Source: Argopecten irradians (lineage: Eukaryota; Mollusca; Bivalvia; Pectinida; Pectinidae). Taken from it: a stretch of 64,000 nucleotides of DNA. A program made the translations under genes and the position numbers. Position 1 is the first letter of the stretch. Each line of letters opens with the position of its first letter. Where the stretch lies: positions 34,725,540 to 34,789,539 of the forward strand of contig NC_091134.1 of the NCBI RefSeq assembly GCF_041381155.1. Reading direction: 5' to 3'. Below the pieces are notes generated by a model that saw only the letters and a list, made by a program, of their open reading frames with translations, was not told where the DNA came from and made no database searches. Shown one piece after another: positions 1 through 12,295 of the stretch.

Positions 1-220
1 TTCATTGTATCTTTAAATTCATCAACTCATTATTCCTGTTACCAGTATTGCAAATTATTAATTCTGCATCAATGCAAATGACAAATAAAAAAAAATTGAC
101 TCCTAGTGTTTAATGGCAGATAAGAGAAATAGCCTTCTCTATTGCTACAATAAATGGGAGATTAACAGGTATTTGCCTATTGTTACCAGATAACTACAGC
201 ATTGGTAGGTTATTGTTTTT

Positions 221-2313
221 AGCTCACCTGGCCCAAAGGGCCGGTGAGCTTATGTCATGGCGCGGCGTCGTCGTCCGTCGTCCGGGTCCGTCGTCCGTCG
301 TCCGTCCGTCCGTCCGTCCGTCGTCCGTCTGTCCGTCAACATTTCCTTTAAATCGCTACTAGTCATAGAGTTCTGCATGGATTTTAACCAAATTTGGCCA
401 GAAACATCCTTGGGGGGAGGGGAACAGAACTTGTATAAATTTTTGCCTCTGACCCCCCGGGGACAGGAGGGGCGGGGCCCAATAGGGGAAATTGAGGTAA
501 ATCCTATAAATCGCTACTTGTCCTAGAGTTCTGCATGGATTGAAAACAAATTTGGCCAGAAACATCCTTGGGGGAAGGGGAATAGAACTTGTATAAATAT
601 TGGCTCTGACCCCCCGGGGGCAGGAGGGGCGAAGCCCAATAGGTGAAATTGAGGTAAATCCTATAAATCGCTACCTGTCCTAGTGTTCTGCATGGATTGT
701 AACCAAATTTGGCCAGAAACATCCTTGGGGGAAGGGGAACAGAACTTGTATAAATTTTGGCTCTGACCCCCCGAGGACAAGAGGGGCGGGGCCCAATAAG
801 GGAAATTAAGGTAAATCCTATAAATCGCTACTTGTCCTAGAGTTCTGCATGGATTGTAACCAAATTTGGCCAGAAACATCCTTGGGGGAAGGGGATCAGA
901 ACTTGTTTAAATTTTTGCTCTGACCCCCCGAGGACAGGAGGGGCGGGGCCCAATAGGGGAAATTAAGGTAAATCCTATAAATCGCTACTTGTCCTAGAGT
1001 TCTGCATGGATTGTAACCAAATTTGGCCAGAAACATCCTTGAGGGAAGGGGAATAGAACTTGTATAAATTTTGGCTCTGACCCCCCCGGGGACAGGAGGG
1101 GCGGGGCCCAATAGGGGAAATTGAGGTAAATCCTATAAATCGCTACCTGTCCTAGTGTTCTGCATGGATTGTAACCAAATTTGGCCAGAAACATCCTTGG
1201 GTGGAAGGGGAACAGAACTTGTATAAATTTTGGCTCTGACCCCCCGGGGACAGGAGGGGCGGGGCCCAATAAGGGAAATTTAGGTAAATCCTATAAATCG
1301 CTATTTGTCCTAGAGTTCTGCATGGATTGTAACCAAATTTGGCCAGAAACATCCTTGGGGGAAGGGGATCAGAACTTGTTTAAATTTTTTGCTCTGACCC
1401 CCCGAGGACAGGAGGGGCGGGGCCTAATAGGGGAAATTAAGGTAAATCCTATAAATCGCTACTTGTCCTAGAGTTCTGCATGAATTGTAACCAAATTTGG
1501 CCAGAAAACATCCTTGAGGGAAGGGGAATAGAACTTGTATAAATTTTGGCTCTGACCCCCCCGGGGACAGGAGGGGCGGGGCCCAATAGGGGAAATTGAG
1601 GTAAATCCTATAAATCGCTACTTGTCCTAGAGTTCTGCATGGATTGTAACCAAATTTGGCCAGAAACATCCTTGGGGGAAGGAGAACAGAACTTGTATAA
1701 ATTTTGGCTCTGACCCCCCGGGGACAGGAGGGGCGGGGCCCAATAGGGGAAATTTAGGTAAATCCTATAAATTGCTACTTGTTCTAGAGTTCTGCATGGA
1801 TTGTAACCAAATTTGGCCAGAAACATTCTTAGGGGAATAGGAACAGAACTTAAATAAATTTTGGCTCTGACCCCCCGGGGGCAGGAGGGGCGGGCCCAAT
1901 AGGGGAAATAGAGGTAAATCCTATAAATCTCTACTTGTCCTAGAGTTCTGCATGGATTGAAACCAAATTTGGCCAGAAACATCCTTGGGGAAAGGAGAAT
2001 AGAACTTGTATAAATTTTGGCTCTGACCCCCTGGGGGCAGGAGGGGCGGGGCCCAATAGGGAAATTTAGGTAAATCCTATAAATCGCTACTTGTCTTAGA
2101 GTTCTGCTTGGAGTTTAACCAAATTTGGCCCAGAAACATCCTTGGGGTTAACAGAATTCCTATAATTTTTGGCTCTGACCCCCTTGAGCAGAAAGAGTGG
2201 GGCCCAATAGGGGAATTAGAGGTAAATATTCAAATTCCTTCAGAAAAGAAACAATGAACCTTACTAGGCATTACAAACCAGGTGAGCGATACAGGCCCTC
2301 TGGGCCTCTTGTT
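221..2313 (+). mobile_element. Helentron/Helitron-like non-autonomous element with 157-bp tandem array
   Basis: The element opens with a hairpin (AGCTCACC, then GGCCCAAAGGGCC, then GGTGAGC), followed by a GTCCG-rich stretch. About twelve ~157-bp units come next, each carrying TTCTGCATGGATTG and GACCCCCCGGGGACAGG. It closes with GGTGAGCGATACA and the terminal hairpin GGCCCTCTGGGCC followed by TCTTG. The duplicate block at 37,340 has the uninterrupted T run without the element, giving an empty site with no target duplication beyond one or two Ts. No Rep/helicase gene is present, so it is non-autonomous. The structure resembles bivalve Pearl/BIV160-type and HINE elements; that assignment is inference. 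Confidence 0.75.
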
Positions 2314-5272
2314 TGGTACATACTATATAAAGTTGTGCAGCTAATGTGATCTTCATTAAACAGTGGTATAGTGCTGTAACCCAACTTATTCTTTAACAGT
2401 GATTTGACTTCTATGGTTCGATATTACCTTTATTTGAAATGCTTTTGCAGTGATATGTTTCACAATTAGTTTACTGGCTTCAAATTACCAAAAATGTAAT
2501 CACACACAAAAATCAGTTGGTTTTCAGTACTTTAATGTAATTACGCAATCCTTCCTTAACAGGAATTTATATGTTGAAATTCACACCATTATTAATGTCA
2601 AAATCCATTACATGTCATGTGTTCATTTTTGTTATATGATTCTTTTATTGCCCTCACAAAAGTTATGATCTGTTCTTTTTTTTTTCTTTAGTTTTAGTTT
2701 CCTCATAAAAGGATTATGTATATATTGTCTATTATAAAAATTATTGTTACATGTAAATGTGATCAAATGTTGAATTTAGGCATAGAAATATATAATAGAT
2801 ATAAATGAGGGTATTGTTTGGGACACACACATAGCTGTTCAATAAATTTGAACAAGCATTAGAAAAATGATCTGCTCTACATCATCACCATTTTTGCTGC
2901 CATGTTTTGTTGTAAATGCCAATACGCAACATTATTACTTGTTATTATTAATTTTTGTATTTACTTTTATGTGCTTGCTACATTAAATAATTACATGTAA
3001 TTCATTGTATGAATTGTAAGAATGAGTTCTTTTTTTTTCTTTACATGATATAATGTGTCCTGCATCTATCTATATATCTTGAAGATTATAACTTCAATCC
3101 TTTCAAAAGAAAGATAAATATGAAAGAGACTTCCAACGACGAAATACTTATCTCCTCTGACCAAACAGATGATTGATTTCTTATCGATGTTTCTTTATGT
3201 ATTGCTAATGGCATGCTTTACGAGAAGAAGCTGCTCAGCCATTCTTAATTGCTTTGAAAAAAAGAAACAGATGTCTGAAAAGGTGGAGGGTAATATAGAT
3301 AATGCTCATTTGTATTTCCACCAAGTTTCATTGGAATCTGTCCAGTATTTGAGGAGTAGTAGGTCGATTGCCGTGTCTGGTACAGACTGACAAAAAGGAT
3401 GACCTGAATGAGGTATACCCCTCCTAACGTCATTGTGGGAGTATCATTTAATGCAGCCACAGGTTGGCTGACTATGAACATTAATATCCATAAACATTTC
3501 CTTTGAATCTTTCCAGTAGTTTAGGAGTAGTCGGTCGATTGTTGTGTAAAACCCTCCTAACTTCATTGCAGGGGGTATAATTAAATATAGCAACAATTTG
3601 ACTGACCATGAACATTAGCATCTATAAGACTGAACATTTTAAAACTAAGAAATAAAGTGCACACAATATTTCATGTAATACAGTACCTGTAATAATTTGT
3701 AAAGACACACAAACAAGACTTTTTTGGTTATAGCACTTTAATTTAAAGTCATGACCTTATAAGGTTAAGTAATGCAAACAACTTAAAAGTGAAGTTAAAT
3801 TGTCCAATAAGCTAGAGCTATAATGCTCTGCTATCTACAGCTGTGTGCTATATAATGACTTGTGCTACACGATCAAAATTGTTCCGCTTTTGAACATTTC
3901 AAGGTTATCTGCCCTTGCATGTAGGTGTATCAATTCTGATGTTGGAGCAAGTGCCGATAACTCTGTAATATATTAATCAACTTTAAGGAAATGCATATGC
4001 AAGGATGTTAAATACTTTTGGCAAAATTTTAAACCTCTAGATAGGGGAACAAGCATTCTTTGAAATATAACAAAAAGCCGTCCGCAGAGTAAAGCAAATA
4101 ATTTGGTCATCATGGAATATTTTTTATTTTGATATTTTACGTTACATACTCTGTTTTTATTCATGTATAGATTTGTATTCTCATCGGTTGAAAATAATTC
4201 ACCTTAAATTCTGCATACCCTCAACCCCCTTCCCCAAAATTTAAGCTATATACTTTGATGCAATAATTTTACCTTCCCTAACTTCAGCATTTATTAATAT
4301 AATAAAACTCAAATTTTAATATTATCAGTTTCATATACAGGTTCAAGAAAAAGACAACAAAACAATTGAATTGTGCAATACTTGTGGTACATGTATAATG
4401 CTTGAATTTAAAAAATGTCAATATCTCAAGTCCCAACTTCTCTCAACCCATACATCTCTAAACAATTATAACATCTATTTCATAATGGTAAATACAATAT
4501 ACATCAAAATATAAAGGAAACATAATAGTCAACAGCCTTTAAAATAACAAATTATGCACACACACAAATATACATGTATAAGATATAAACAACAACAAAA
4601 TTCAACAAAATTTAATCTAAATAGTAAACAAGCTCTTTAAGTTACAAAACCAATAGCTGAGTGAAGAAAGCATTTATATAAATATAACACAAATATTCCA
4701 AAGAGCTGAACAATTTAATATTTAGTATTTGATATGGTTAATAATCAAGACATACAATAGGTATTTGAAATCACTACTGTAACAGGGTCCTGTCATAATA
4801 AATAGTTGTCTGGGGAAAGTAATTGAGAAGTTTTAATGTTTTATAGTAAAGCATACCTGTCAACTCTCCCTGATTCCCTGTGAGTCTCTCGGATTTTCAT
4901 AACATCCCACAGAATTTCCCACACTCGCTAAATCTCCCAGTTTTACCCCTTATTAAAGAGAAAATCCAATATCCTGTCAAATAATTCCCCTTTCAGAGCC
5001 ACAAGTAATGCATAATCCAGCAATGCAATTCCTGAAAGTTGACAGGCATGGCAAAGTATTATTTACACAATTTATATAACTTTACAAATCAAATTTTGAG
5101 ATCTTGTCAATGTCCTGTAAAACCATAAAAATTACTTAACATAGAAAAACTCAACCAAACTAGCTTTACAAAGCTGTAACTACAGCTGGTGTAGATCTAA
5201 ACCAGCATCATTACATTCTGAGGAAAGTATAGGCTTACAAAGCATTTATTATCTATACAAATGTATACATGT

Positions 5273-5402
5273 ACAAGTATGTTATACATGATATCTTCAT
5301 TTGTATGTTTGCTGTTAGATCCTGTATACTATATGTATTACAGTATCTTTATACAAATCCTGTACACTATATGTATTACAGTATCTTTATACAAATGTAT
5401 AT
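5273..5402 (+). repeat. Two tandem 43-bp repeats
   Basis: The segment with CCTGTATACTATATGTATTA is followed directly by a second copy with one change (TACACT). Both end in CAGTATCTTTATACAAAT. It is non-coding and within the left duplicated block. Confidence 0.6.
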
Positions 5403-6156
5403 ATTTTGGATAAAAAAATGTAAAAAAAAAAAACGCAATATATTTTGTGTTTATCCACATATACATCAAATATCAATTTTGTTCGTAAGAGATCTTCAAA
5501 GTCCATATAGGGACACTTTTTATTTATCATTTTTTTTTCTAAGAGGAATAAAATCAACAGCAAATCATAATAATATTAAAGGCCCACTAGAGTGACAAAC
5601 AACTGTATACATTGCAATCATATACCACCTCACACATGGACATGGAAGGGAGACAAGCTCATAGTACCAATGAACATGTGTAAAATCAATATGTCATTCA
5701 ACTGATTTTCGGAATTTGGAATCCCAAAACAATAAAACCATCTCTCCTTATTATGTAAAAAAGCCATATTCGAAATTCTTGAAAGCGTTTTAAGACAAAC
5801 ACTAACAGCAATGTATCAACAAGACACCCTATATAAACATATCACAATATAACATATGACATGTCTTCCTTACACTTTGAATGTTTGATTCCAAGTCTGT
5901 TATCTTATAGCCAAGCCTATCAACACTGTTCCAATCAAATAGATCTCCAATAAATGAATTGTAATTAGAGTTGAATCTTCCATAGGAAGTTCCACATCAA
6001 ACATCTCCATAAAAGTTCGACCACAAACAAGACAGCAAACATTAACAAAGCACCGAGTGTATACCAAATATTTGGCATTATATAACAGTATATCATTAAA
6101 GGATATGGTACAGGATCCTCTGTGACGATCCAGCTTATCAAAGTCATAATGGAATC

Positions 6157-6180
6157 TTAAAAGCAGTGGTTTACTTCCTC
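6157..6180 (-). CDS. Tentative terminal coding exon of the DBHS gene
   Basis: A TTTTTTAG acceptor is followed by GAG GAA GTA AAC and a stop eight codons on. The phase fits exon 7. DBHS proteins often end in a basic Lys/Arg tail, which this does not give, so the true last exon may lie elsewhere between 5,900 and 7,170. Confidence 0.3.
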   Translation of the reverse strand, partial: EEVNHCF

Positions 6181-9100
6181 CTAAAAAACACCACATTTAC
6201 TATCTTTCTCCTGTATCAGTTGATTCAGCACATTAACATTGCAAGTTGAGACTATTGAACATGATTCTCCTCTTATTTATGTGAAAAAGTGTGAAATATT
6301 GAACAGATGATGACTACAGAGGTAGCTATATTATTTTCCCTTCAAATGGTGGTATTAATGCAATATACTGCATATTAACACTCAACATAGACTCCAAACC
6401 ACCAGTTAGTGTCAGATACAGTTTGACAAGCCATGGTTCCTGTATACCCTAATCAAAGTGACACTAAGTACACAATAAAGTGGTTGGCATGGCTAAATTT
6501 TTCTATAAAGGTACCACACAATGTCGCATGATTTCTTAAATTTGAAAATTTCTGGAAAACTTGCAAAAAAAAAAGGTTTTAGATTTGCACATACTATGTG
6601 TACCAGTAAGTTATACAGTAGAATCAAACAGGGCCAGTTCAGACATGTCCATCTATTATCATATTGCTACAATACGCATAGTATTTGATAGGAATGAAAC
6701 ACATTTTTTTGTCCTTACACAACATTTTTGACAGTGATGAAATGCCTTAGTACAGTTTATTCTTTAGATTCATTGTTTTATGATGCAAGGGACACAAAAC
6801 CTTAAACAAGCTTGAAATCTCACGGAAATATTTCAGAAATACAGCTTCTGTGCTAGTAGCACTCAAAAATATTCGTAAGACTATCCAGGTTTGGTCATGA
6901 ATGGATGAGCACTCATAATGTGTGTGAACCATAATCAATTTCTGTATCATAAATCTATACTCGTCATAGATGAGAGGATGAAGTCCACAAATGGACACTG
7001 TGACAATATAACACATTTGTGACACAAGGTAACAAATGCTTTCCGGTCGCTTCATCAGGATAGTGTCATGTTTCCATACAAAGTCCAAGTTTAAAGTGTG
7101 ACAAGTGCACACACAATGCAGCATTCTGCCCACTGAATAAAAGAGAACAAACACACAACAAACAAATACATACCATTCCCTGACCTTGACCTCCCATTCC
7201 CTGTCCTTGACCTTGCATTGACCCCTGGTTGCCACCAGATCCTCCAAATCCTCCACCCATGGATCCCTCATTTTGTTGTCTCTGTTGTTGTCATGCACAG
7301 ATGTTGTTACCATGAACCATATTTTAATGTACATCTTTGATACAAATTCTTGCAGAGAGTACAACAGGCAGTACCATAGTCAAAGTACATTCAACTATTT
7401 TGTGAAAATATCAACTTAGCCCCAAAACTCCAAAATAGCTGGTATAATTTTCTGTTTATTCTATATCATTTATCATTAAATAAGTTTTATAAGTCTTGAG
7501 GTACTACCAGACCAGATGTTTTGCAAAACAGCCATTTTGCTCCCTTTCAATAATGTTTCTCTCTAAAAATATTCAAACTGCAATTATGTTCAATGAAAAA
7601 ATATAATTTGTGGGCCAGATCCTCAATAACATTTAAAATGATGTTGTTGACATAATGATGTCAATGTGCAACTTACATTTTCGATACCCATAGCAGCAGG
7701 AGGGGCTGGGGGTGGTGGTACAGGTGGAGGTCCACCAGAACGACCCCGCTGTCCTTCACCCCTCATACCGTCGCCTCTCATTCCTTCACCTCGCATGACT
7801 TCTCCACGCATTCCTCCCTCACCTCGCATACCATCTCCACGCATACTGTCACCCGCGCATTCCCTGTAGGAATATATCAAAACATATTAACTGAAGGCAA
7901 AAAACAGCTAACATATCAATTTACAAATATATGTCTCCTGCGGTCATTCAAATGCAATTATTGAAATGGAACTACATTATGTTTGTACTGGTGTTATCTG
8001 GCTGTTTCAGTTAAAATACTAGGTGTAGAGATGAAAGAAACCATAACTTCATCATCCACCCACTCTGTTTACAATGGGTTGCAGACCTTACACTGGGCTG
8101 CTGTGGTTGGGTATTTACAAGATAAAACGAAGTCGACCATCCTTCAAAACACAGTTGCTACTTACAACAATTATGATAAATACATTTTGTGACTTACCTG
8201 GTCCATCTGATTGCCACGATCCATTGGTCCTCGTCCTCCTCTCATACCACCTGCGTCTCCTCTCATTATCATCTCACGCCGTCTTTCCTCCTCTTCTCGT
8301 ACCATCCGGTTTTCTTCCTGGCGCCTGAAATTATTGCCATTACTGACCAAATATACCCATTAAAACAATTGTCCGTGTTTTGTTTGGTAAAATGATCTTG
8401 GACCAAGAACTTTATTTCAAGATGTTCAACTTCATTACAACATTTTTTTTATAAATTTATTTAAACAACTGTACTATTGAATATCAACATATTCATATCA
8501 CAACACACAATTTTGTTTCATATTATGCATTTTACAGAGTTTTCTGTCTGTTTGCTCACAAAATGATCTTGCCATAATCAATACCTACCCGCATGCGCAG
8601 TCAACTCCAATATGCAAAGACAGAATAGTTGATCATGAGTGATGCTCATATAAAATTAATATGGGATTTTTATTCTCTCAATTTTTAATTCCTTCTGTAT
8701 ATATACAATTATCCTGCCAATTTTATTGTAGTTTTAATCCAAATTTGATGTCATAAACTCTTCAGCAAAATCTTTTCAATTCTTATAAATTATTGAACCA
8801 TGTCCATGTGCTATCCTGAACTATTAAAATAACACTACATTAAACCTACCGCATGTCCATTTCTTGTCTGCGCCTCATCTGTTCCTGTCTCATCTCTTCA
8901 ATTCTTTGGAGTTCTTCTTGTTGTCTTAACAAATCTGCATGACATGGAAAATACACATGTTAGTGTGAAATATTCAGGCATTTGGTGCAAATTCTTTTAA
9001 CAAATATACCACAGAACCTTAATGACTTTTGACTCAATCACTCTAGATACACTTTGGTGTGTAAAAATTTAAATAACTCTAATTGAACCAATTCATCTAC

Positions 9101-12100
9101 CAAGTGAAACCTGATAACGTTTGTGCGGGACTAGTATCTCCAGTGGTGCTGGAACAGAACTATTTGTAATTTGCCAGGTGAAATGATGTTAGCATGGGAT
9201 ACCATCTTTTGACATATTTTCAGCACCAATAGAAATAATAGTCCCACATAAACTGATCAGGTATCCCATGATACGTGAATTTGTCCAATGCAATGGAACA
9301 TTTTTACACAACAGAACTTTTACCTTGGTAATTAGGCTTAGTTTTAGAAGTTATCAGACACAGAGACAAACGCTTTGAAAATTTATGAATCAATTACTAA
9401 AATATATACACTATTTTATCAAACTTGCTCAAATATGTAATTCATTTTATCACTGTGTTAAACATTAATTATTCACCTTTATACACTTGCCAGAGAAACT
9501 TTTCCTTAAAGCTGTGATTTGCAGGCGTCTTCAATTTAAAAGAATATTGTTTTGGTCTAAGTTAATAAATCTGCTCTTTGACTTCTAATTCACCTATGAA
9601 AACCCACCTGCTCTAATCTGTTCAGCTTGGAATTCGTACATAGCACCTTCCATCTCTGCCTCTAATTTGACCCTTGCTTCTTCCATTTCCTTCTTCACTC
9701 TTTCATGTTGTTGCTTCTCAAGCTCATCTAGTTCCTTCCATCTCTGTGCAAACCTGAATTCAAAAGATCCCGGTGGGGCAAACCTTGGCTCCTTTTCGCG
9801 ATCTTTTCTGCAATGCTCATTTCTTGGCAAGAACTTTTCTGGCAAACCATCTTCTTCATCTTTTTGCTCCAAAGGCTCAACAAACACAGGTCTTGGGTAC
9901 CTATATGCAAGTAATGAAAGATAGCTGGTAAGACATTAAAATCTAAATAATTTAGTAATTTATCAGTAGTTTAACTATTATCATTCAAACCCTAGTAGTA
10001 TCACTCAAAGATACAAGATACCAACTTGACAGACCCATTGTTCTACTATGCTGTTCCTCAGTAAACTGCGCATTATACATTGGTATCAAAGTTTTTCATA
10101 GAAAAAGTAAGAGATATTCAAATATCATAAGCTTGAAACATCTGTGTGCATGCAAATTCAACACAGACTGAGAAATGTTCTTTATTCTTTAATCTAAACC
10201 AAAAATTATTTGCGAAGAACAAATCTTACGCAGACATCAGAAAAACTCCCTCGTTGATTCTTTTCATAGCCTGACTGGCACCTGGTTTCCTGGCAAATTC
10301 TACAATGCCCTCTCCATTTGATCTGCCTCTATCATCAACACAAACGATGGCTCTTTCAATGTCGCCAAACTGGGAGAAGGATTGGTGCAACAGTTCATTG
10401 GATACAAATGGAGACAGATTCTTCACGCGGACAGCAGCACCGTGATTGGCAAATCTTACTCTCAGACTGCGGCCTTTCCTCTGTGTTCCATCTAAAGCAG
10501 CCTTTGCTGCTTCAGCATTATTTCTGTAATCCTATAAAAAGTGAAACATGCTGGTCAAGTTTTTGTCTAGGTATGAATATTTCTCTATCTTCTTTATTTT
10601 TTTTCTTCTAGAATACATAGGAATTTCAGAAAAAGGACATGGTACTAGGAAATGAGTGGTGCTGTGCCCTGCTAAGCTGACCTAACTAGAACATCAATAT
10701 GTTAGACACATGTACCATAAAGACTCTATACTGTTTTAAACAGGTCAGAGAAGCCACCAACAGGAGACTTCCATATTGTATGTAAAGTTAAACCAGCCTA
10801 TGTTTAGTATAATTATTTAATAAAGTTGAACGCAATAACCTTTTCAACACACATAAACCGAGGTGCGAATTTAGTCCTGATGGTTAAGAATATACTCTCA
10901 GTTTTCTTTCAACCACCATGGGTAAACCCCAATATGTGGGTTTCAAGATCCTAAAGTACAATTTACCGTGGATTAGTCCTACCATCCGGTGATTATGACA
11001 TCACCATTTGACATTACTTTTGTAACACCATAGGCCTAATAACACAAGTTGGGACTAATCCCCGGTAAATTGCACACGTCTACCAGGCTATCAACCTCCT
11101 TCACCGTGTTGAAGATTATGTTGATATTGAAAGCGTGTGCTATGGTACAGGGAGTGTTTATATTCTAATATTTACATTTCCGTTTTCACTTTCCTATATA
11201 ACCTTACTAACCGGGCAATCGTTTACACTTGCGTAAACGCAGAGGGGCTGCTGCGCAAGAACACAAACCAAAACACTGACTTCCGCCCTTATGTGAATGC
11301 GCATCCGGTTAGGCCAAAATATATGCCATTACAAGGGTTCGATATCAACATCAGTTTGAATGCAATGGAAAGCATTGTGTTAATATTAAAAACATAAAAA
11401 AATGAAAACATATGGAATAAATGGATTAAAAACGATAAAGTTTTAAATATATGTACAAAAAATGCAGTTTTACACACCAGTAAACAACAAAAAAATAAAA
11501 AGCATTCCTTAAATTAGCCGGTTTTTGAATTGTTCTAAGGTGGTAGTAGTTGTGGCCAAGTCGTTCTGAGATATTGAAATATTGGCTATTGTAGATTGCT
11601 TATCCCATCTCATCATCATGTGACCATGTCTGTTTTGTATATCTTGATAAGGGGGTAGTTATAGGCTAGTTTTGGTGTGTAACATGCCGACGTCTGGTCA
11701 AATTTTACTTAGCCCAGTTCTTATTTACAACGCACCCCCCCCCCCCCCCCCAACACACACCAAATATACAAATACACACTCGCAGCGCTTATATAATTCA
11801 TACCATACGAATGAATCCAAATCCCTTTGAGCCGTTGACAAACAGTTCTGATATTTCACCATATTTTGTAAACATGGCTTTGAATTCATCTTCGGTTATG
11901 TCGGGTGTCAAGTTGCCGACGAAGAGTCGACAGCGTCCTGTGAATTTCAAGTCTTCTTTAGGCCCAGAAGATTCCTCAGTAGATTCTTGGTCTTGTTGTT
12001 TCTTGTGTTGCATATTAGAGTGGCGTTCTCCGCCCCCTCCACCTTGTGAAAAGTTACGATTATTGTTAAATCTTCCTCGGCCTCCCCCTCCTCCGCCACC

Positions 12101-12295
12101 ACGGCGTTGGCCTCCATGTCCACCCCGATCACCGCCATGATGATGGCCACCTCCCCGGCCTCCTCTGTTTGGAGGATGATCTTGATGTTTATTCCCATCT
12201 TGAGGAGGTTTGTTTTTGTTCGGCGTTGGTGTTTTGTTTTCTGTTGTGTCTTTCTTTACCGGCGCGGCCGCTTTGGTTGGCGTTTTCTCGGACAT
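6157..12295 (-). CDS. DBHS-family RNA-binding protein (NONO/SFPQ/PSPC1-like)
   Basis: Exons on the minus strand: 12,295-11,804; 10,531-10,230; 9,900-9,608; 8,934-8,850; 8,324-8,198; 7,863-7,677; 7,281-7,174; and a tentative last exon 6,180-6,157. All junctions are GT-AG and the phases agree. The start is MSEKTPTK in exon 1. Order: an RGG/His/Gly-rich N-terminus (~residues 40-80), RRM1 (LFVGNL and GFGFIRM, ~120-195), RRM2 (VRVKNLSPF), the NOPS segment (YPRPVFVEP), then a long charged coiled coil ([17 protein letters not shown]) and Met-Arg-Gly repeats. DBHS proteins dimerise through NOPS and the coiled coil and act in paraspeckles, splicing and transcription. Exon 6 reads through only if one extra G at 7,852-7,854 is discounted. 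With the tentative last exon the protein is ~538 aa. Invertebrates often have a single DBHS gene, so I do not choose between the vertebrate symbols. Confidence 0.93.
9109..9262. repeat. Imperfect inverted repeat (foldback) in a DBHS intron
   Basis: The left arm (ACCTGAT, GCGGGACTA, GGTGCTG) pairs with the right arm (CAGCACCAA, TAGTCCCACA, ATCAGGT). It is probably a short foldback MITE and has no coding content. Confidence 0.5.
10959..11073. repeat. Short MITE-like inverted repeat in DBHS intron 1
   Basis: The left end CAATTTACCGTGGATTAGTC is mirrored by GACTAATCCCCGGTAAATTG at the right end, about 70 bp apart. A terminal inverted repeat of ~20 bp with one or two mismatches suggests a non-autonomous DNA element. 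Confidence 0.6.
11739..11755 (+). repeat. Poly-C tract beside the DBHS exon 1 donor
   Basis: A run of about 17 C lies ~50 bp downstream (in gene sense) of the exon 1 splice donor, followed by a short AC repeat. Its length is probably unreliable in the assembly. Confidence 0.7.

Larger units (their letters stand above)
1..5715. repeat. Left copy of a duplicated non-coding block
   Basis: The sequence from position 1 matches the block starting at 37,126 almost base for base between small indels. The match ends near 5,715, where the right copy ends near 42,056. The right copy lies directly beyond the 3' end of the ZMYM gene, so this left copy may lie beyond another ZMYM copy upstream of the window; that cannot be seen. 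Apart from the 221-2,313 insertion and a degenerate two-unit repeat at about 3,310-3,620, it is AT-rich with no supportable gene; open frames are short and unrelated to known proteins. Either a segmental duplication or an assembly duplication would explain it. Confidence 0.85.

Noticed and set aside
359..1982. Many overlapping short frames on both strands
   Set aside because: All come from the 157-bp repeat units of the 221-2,313 element and differ only where units carry indels.
5900..6196. 98-codon minus-strand frame reading [18 protein letters not shown]
   Set aside because: It overlaps the tentative last DBHS exon in another phase and resembles no known protein; probably 3' UTR.
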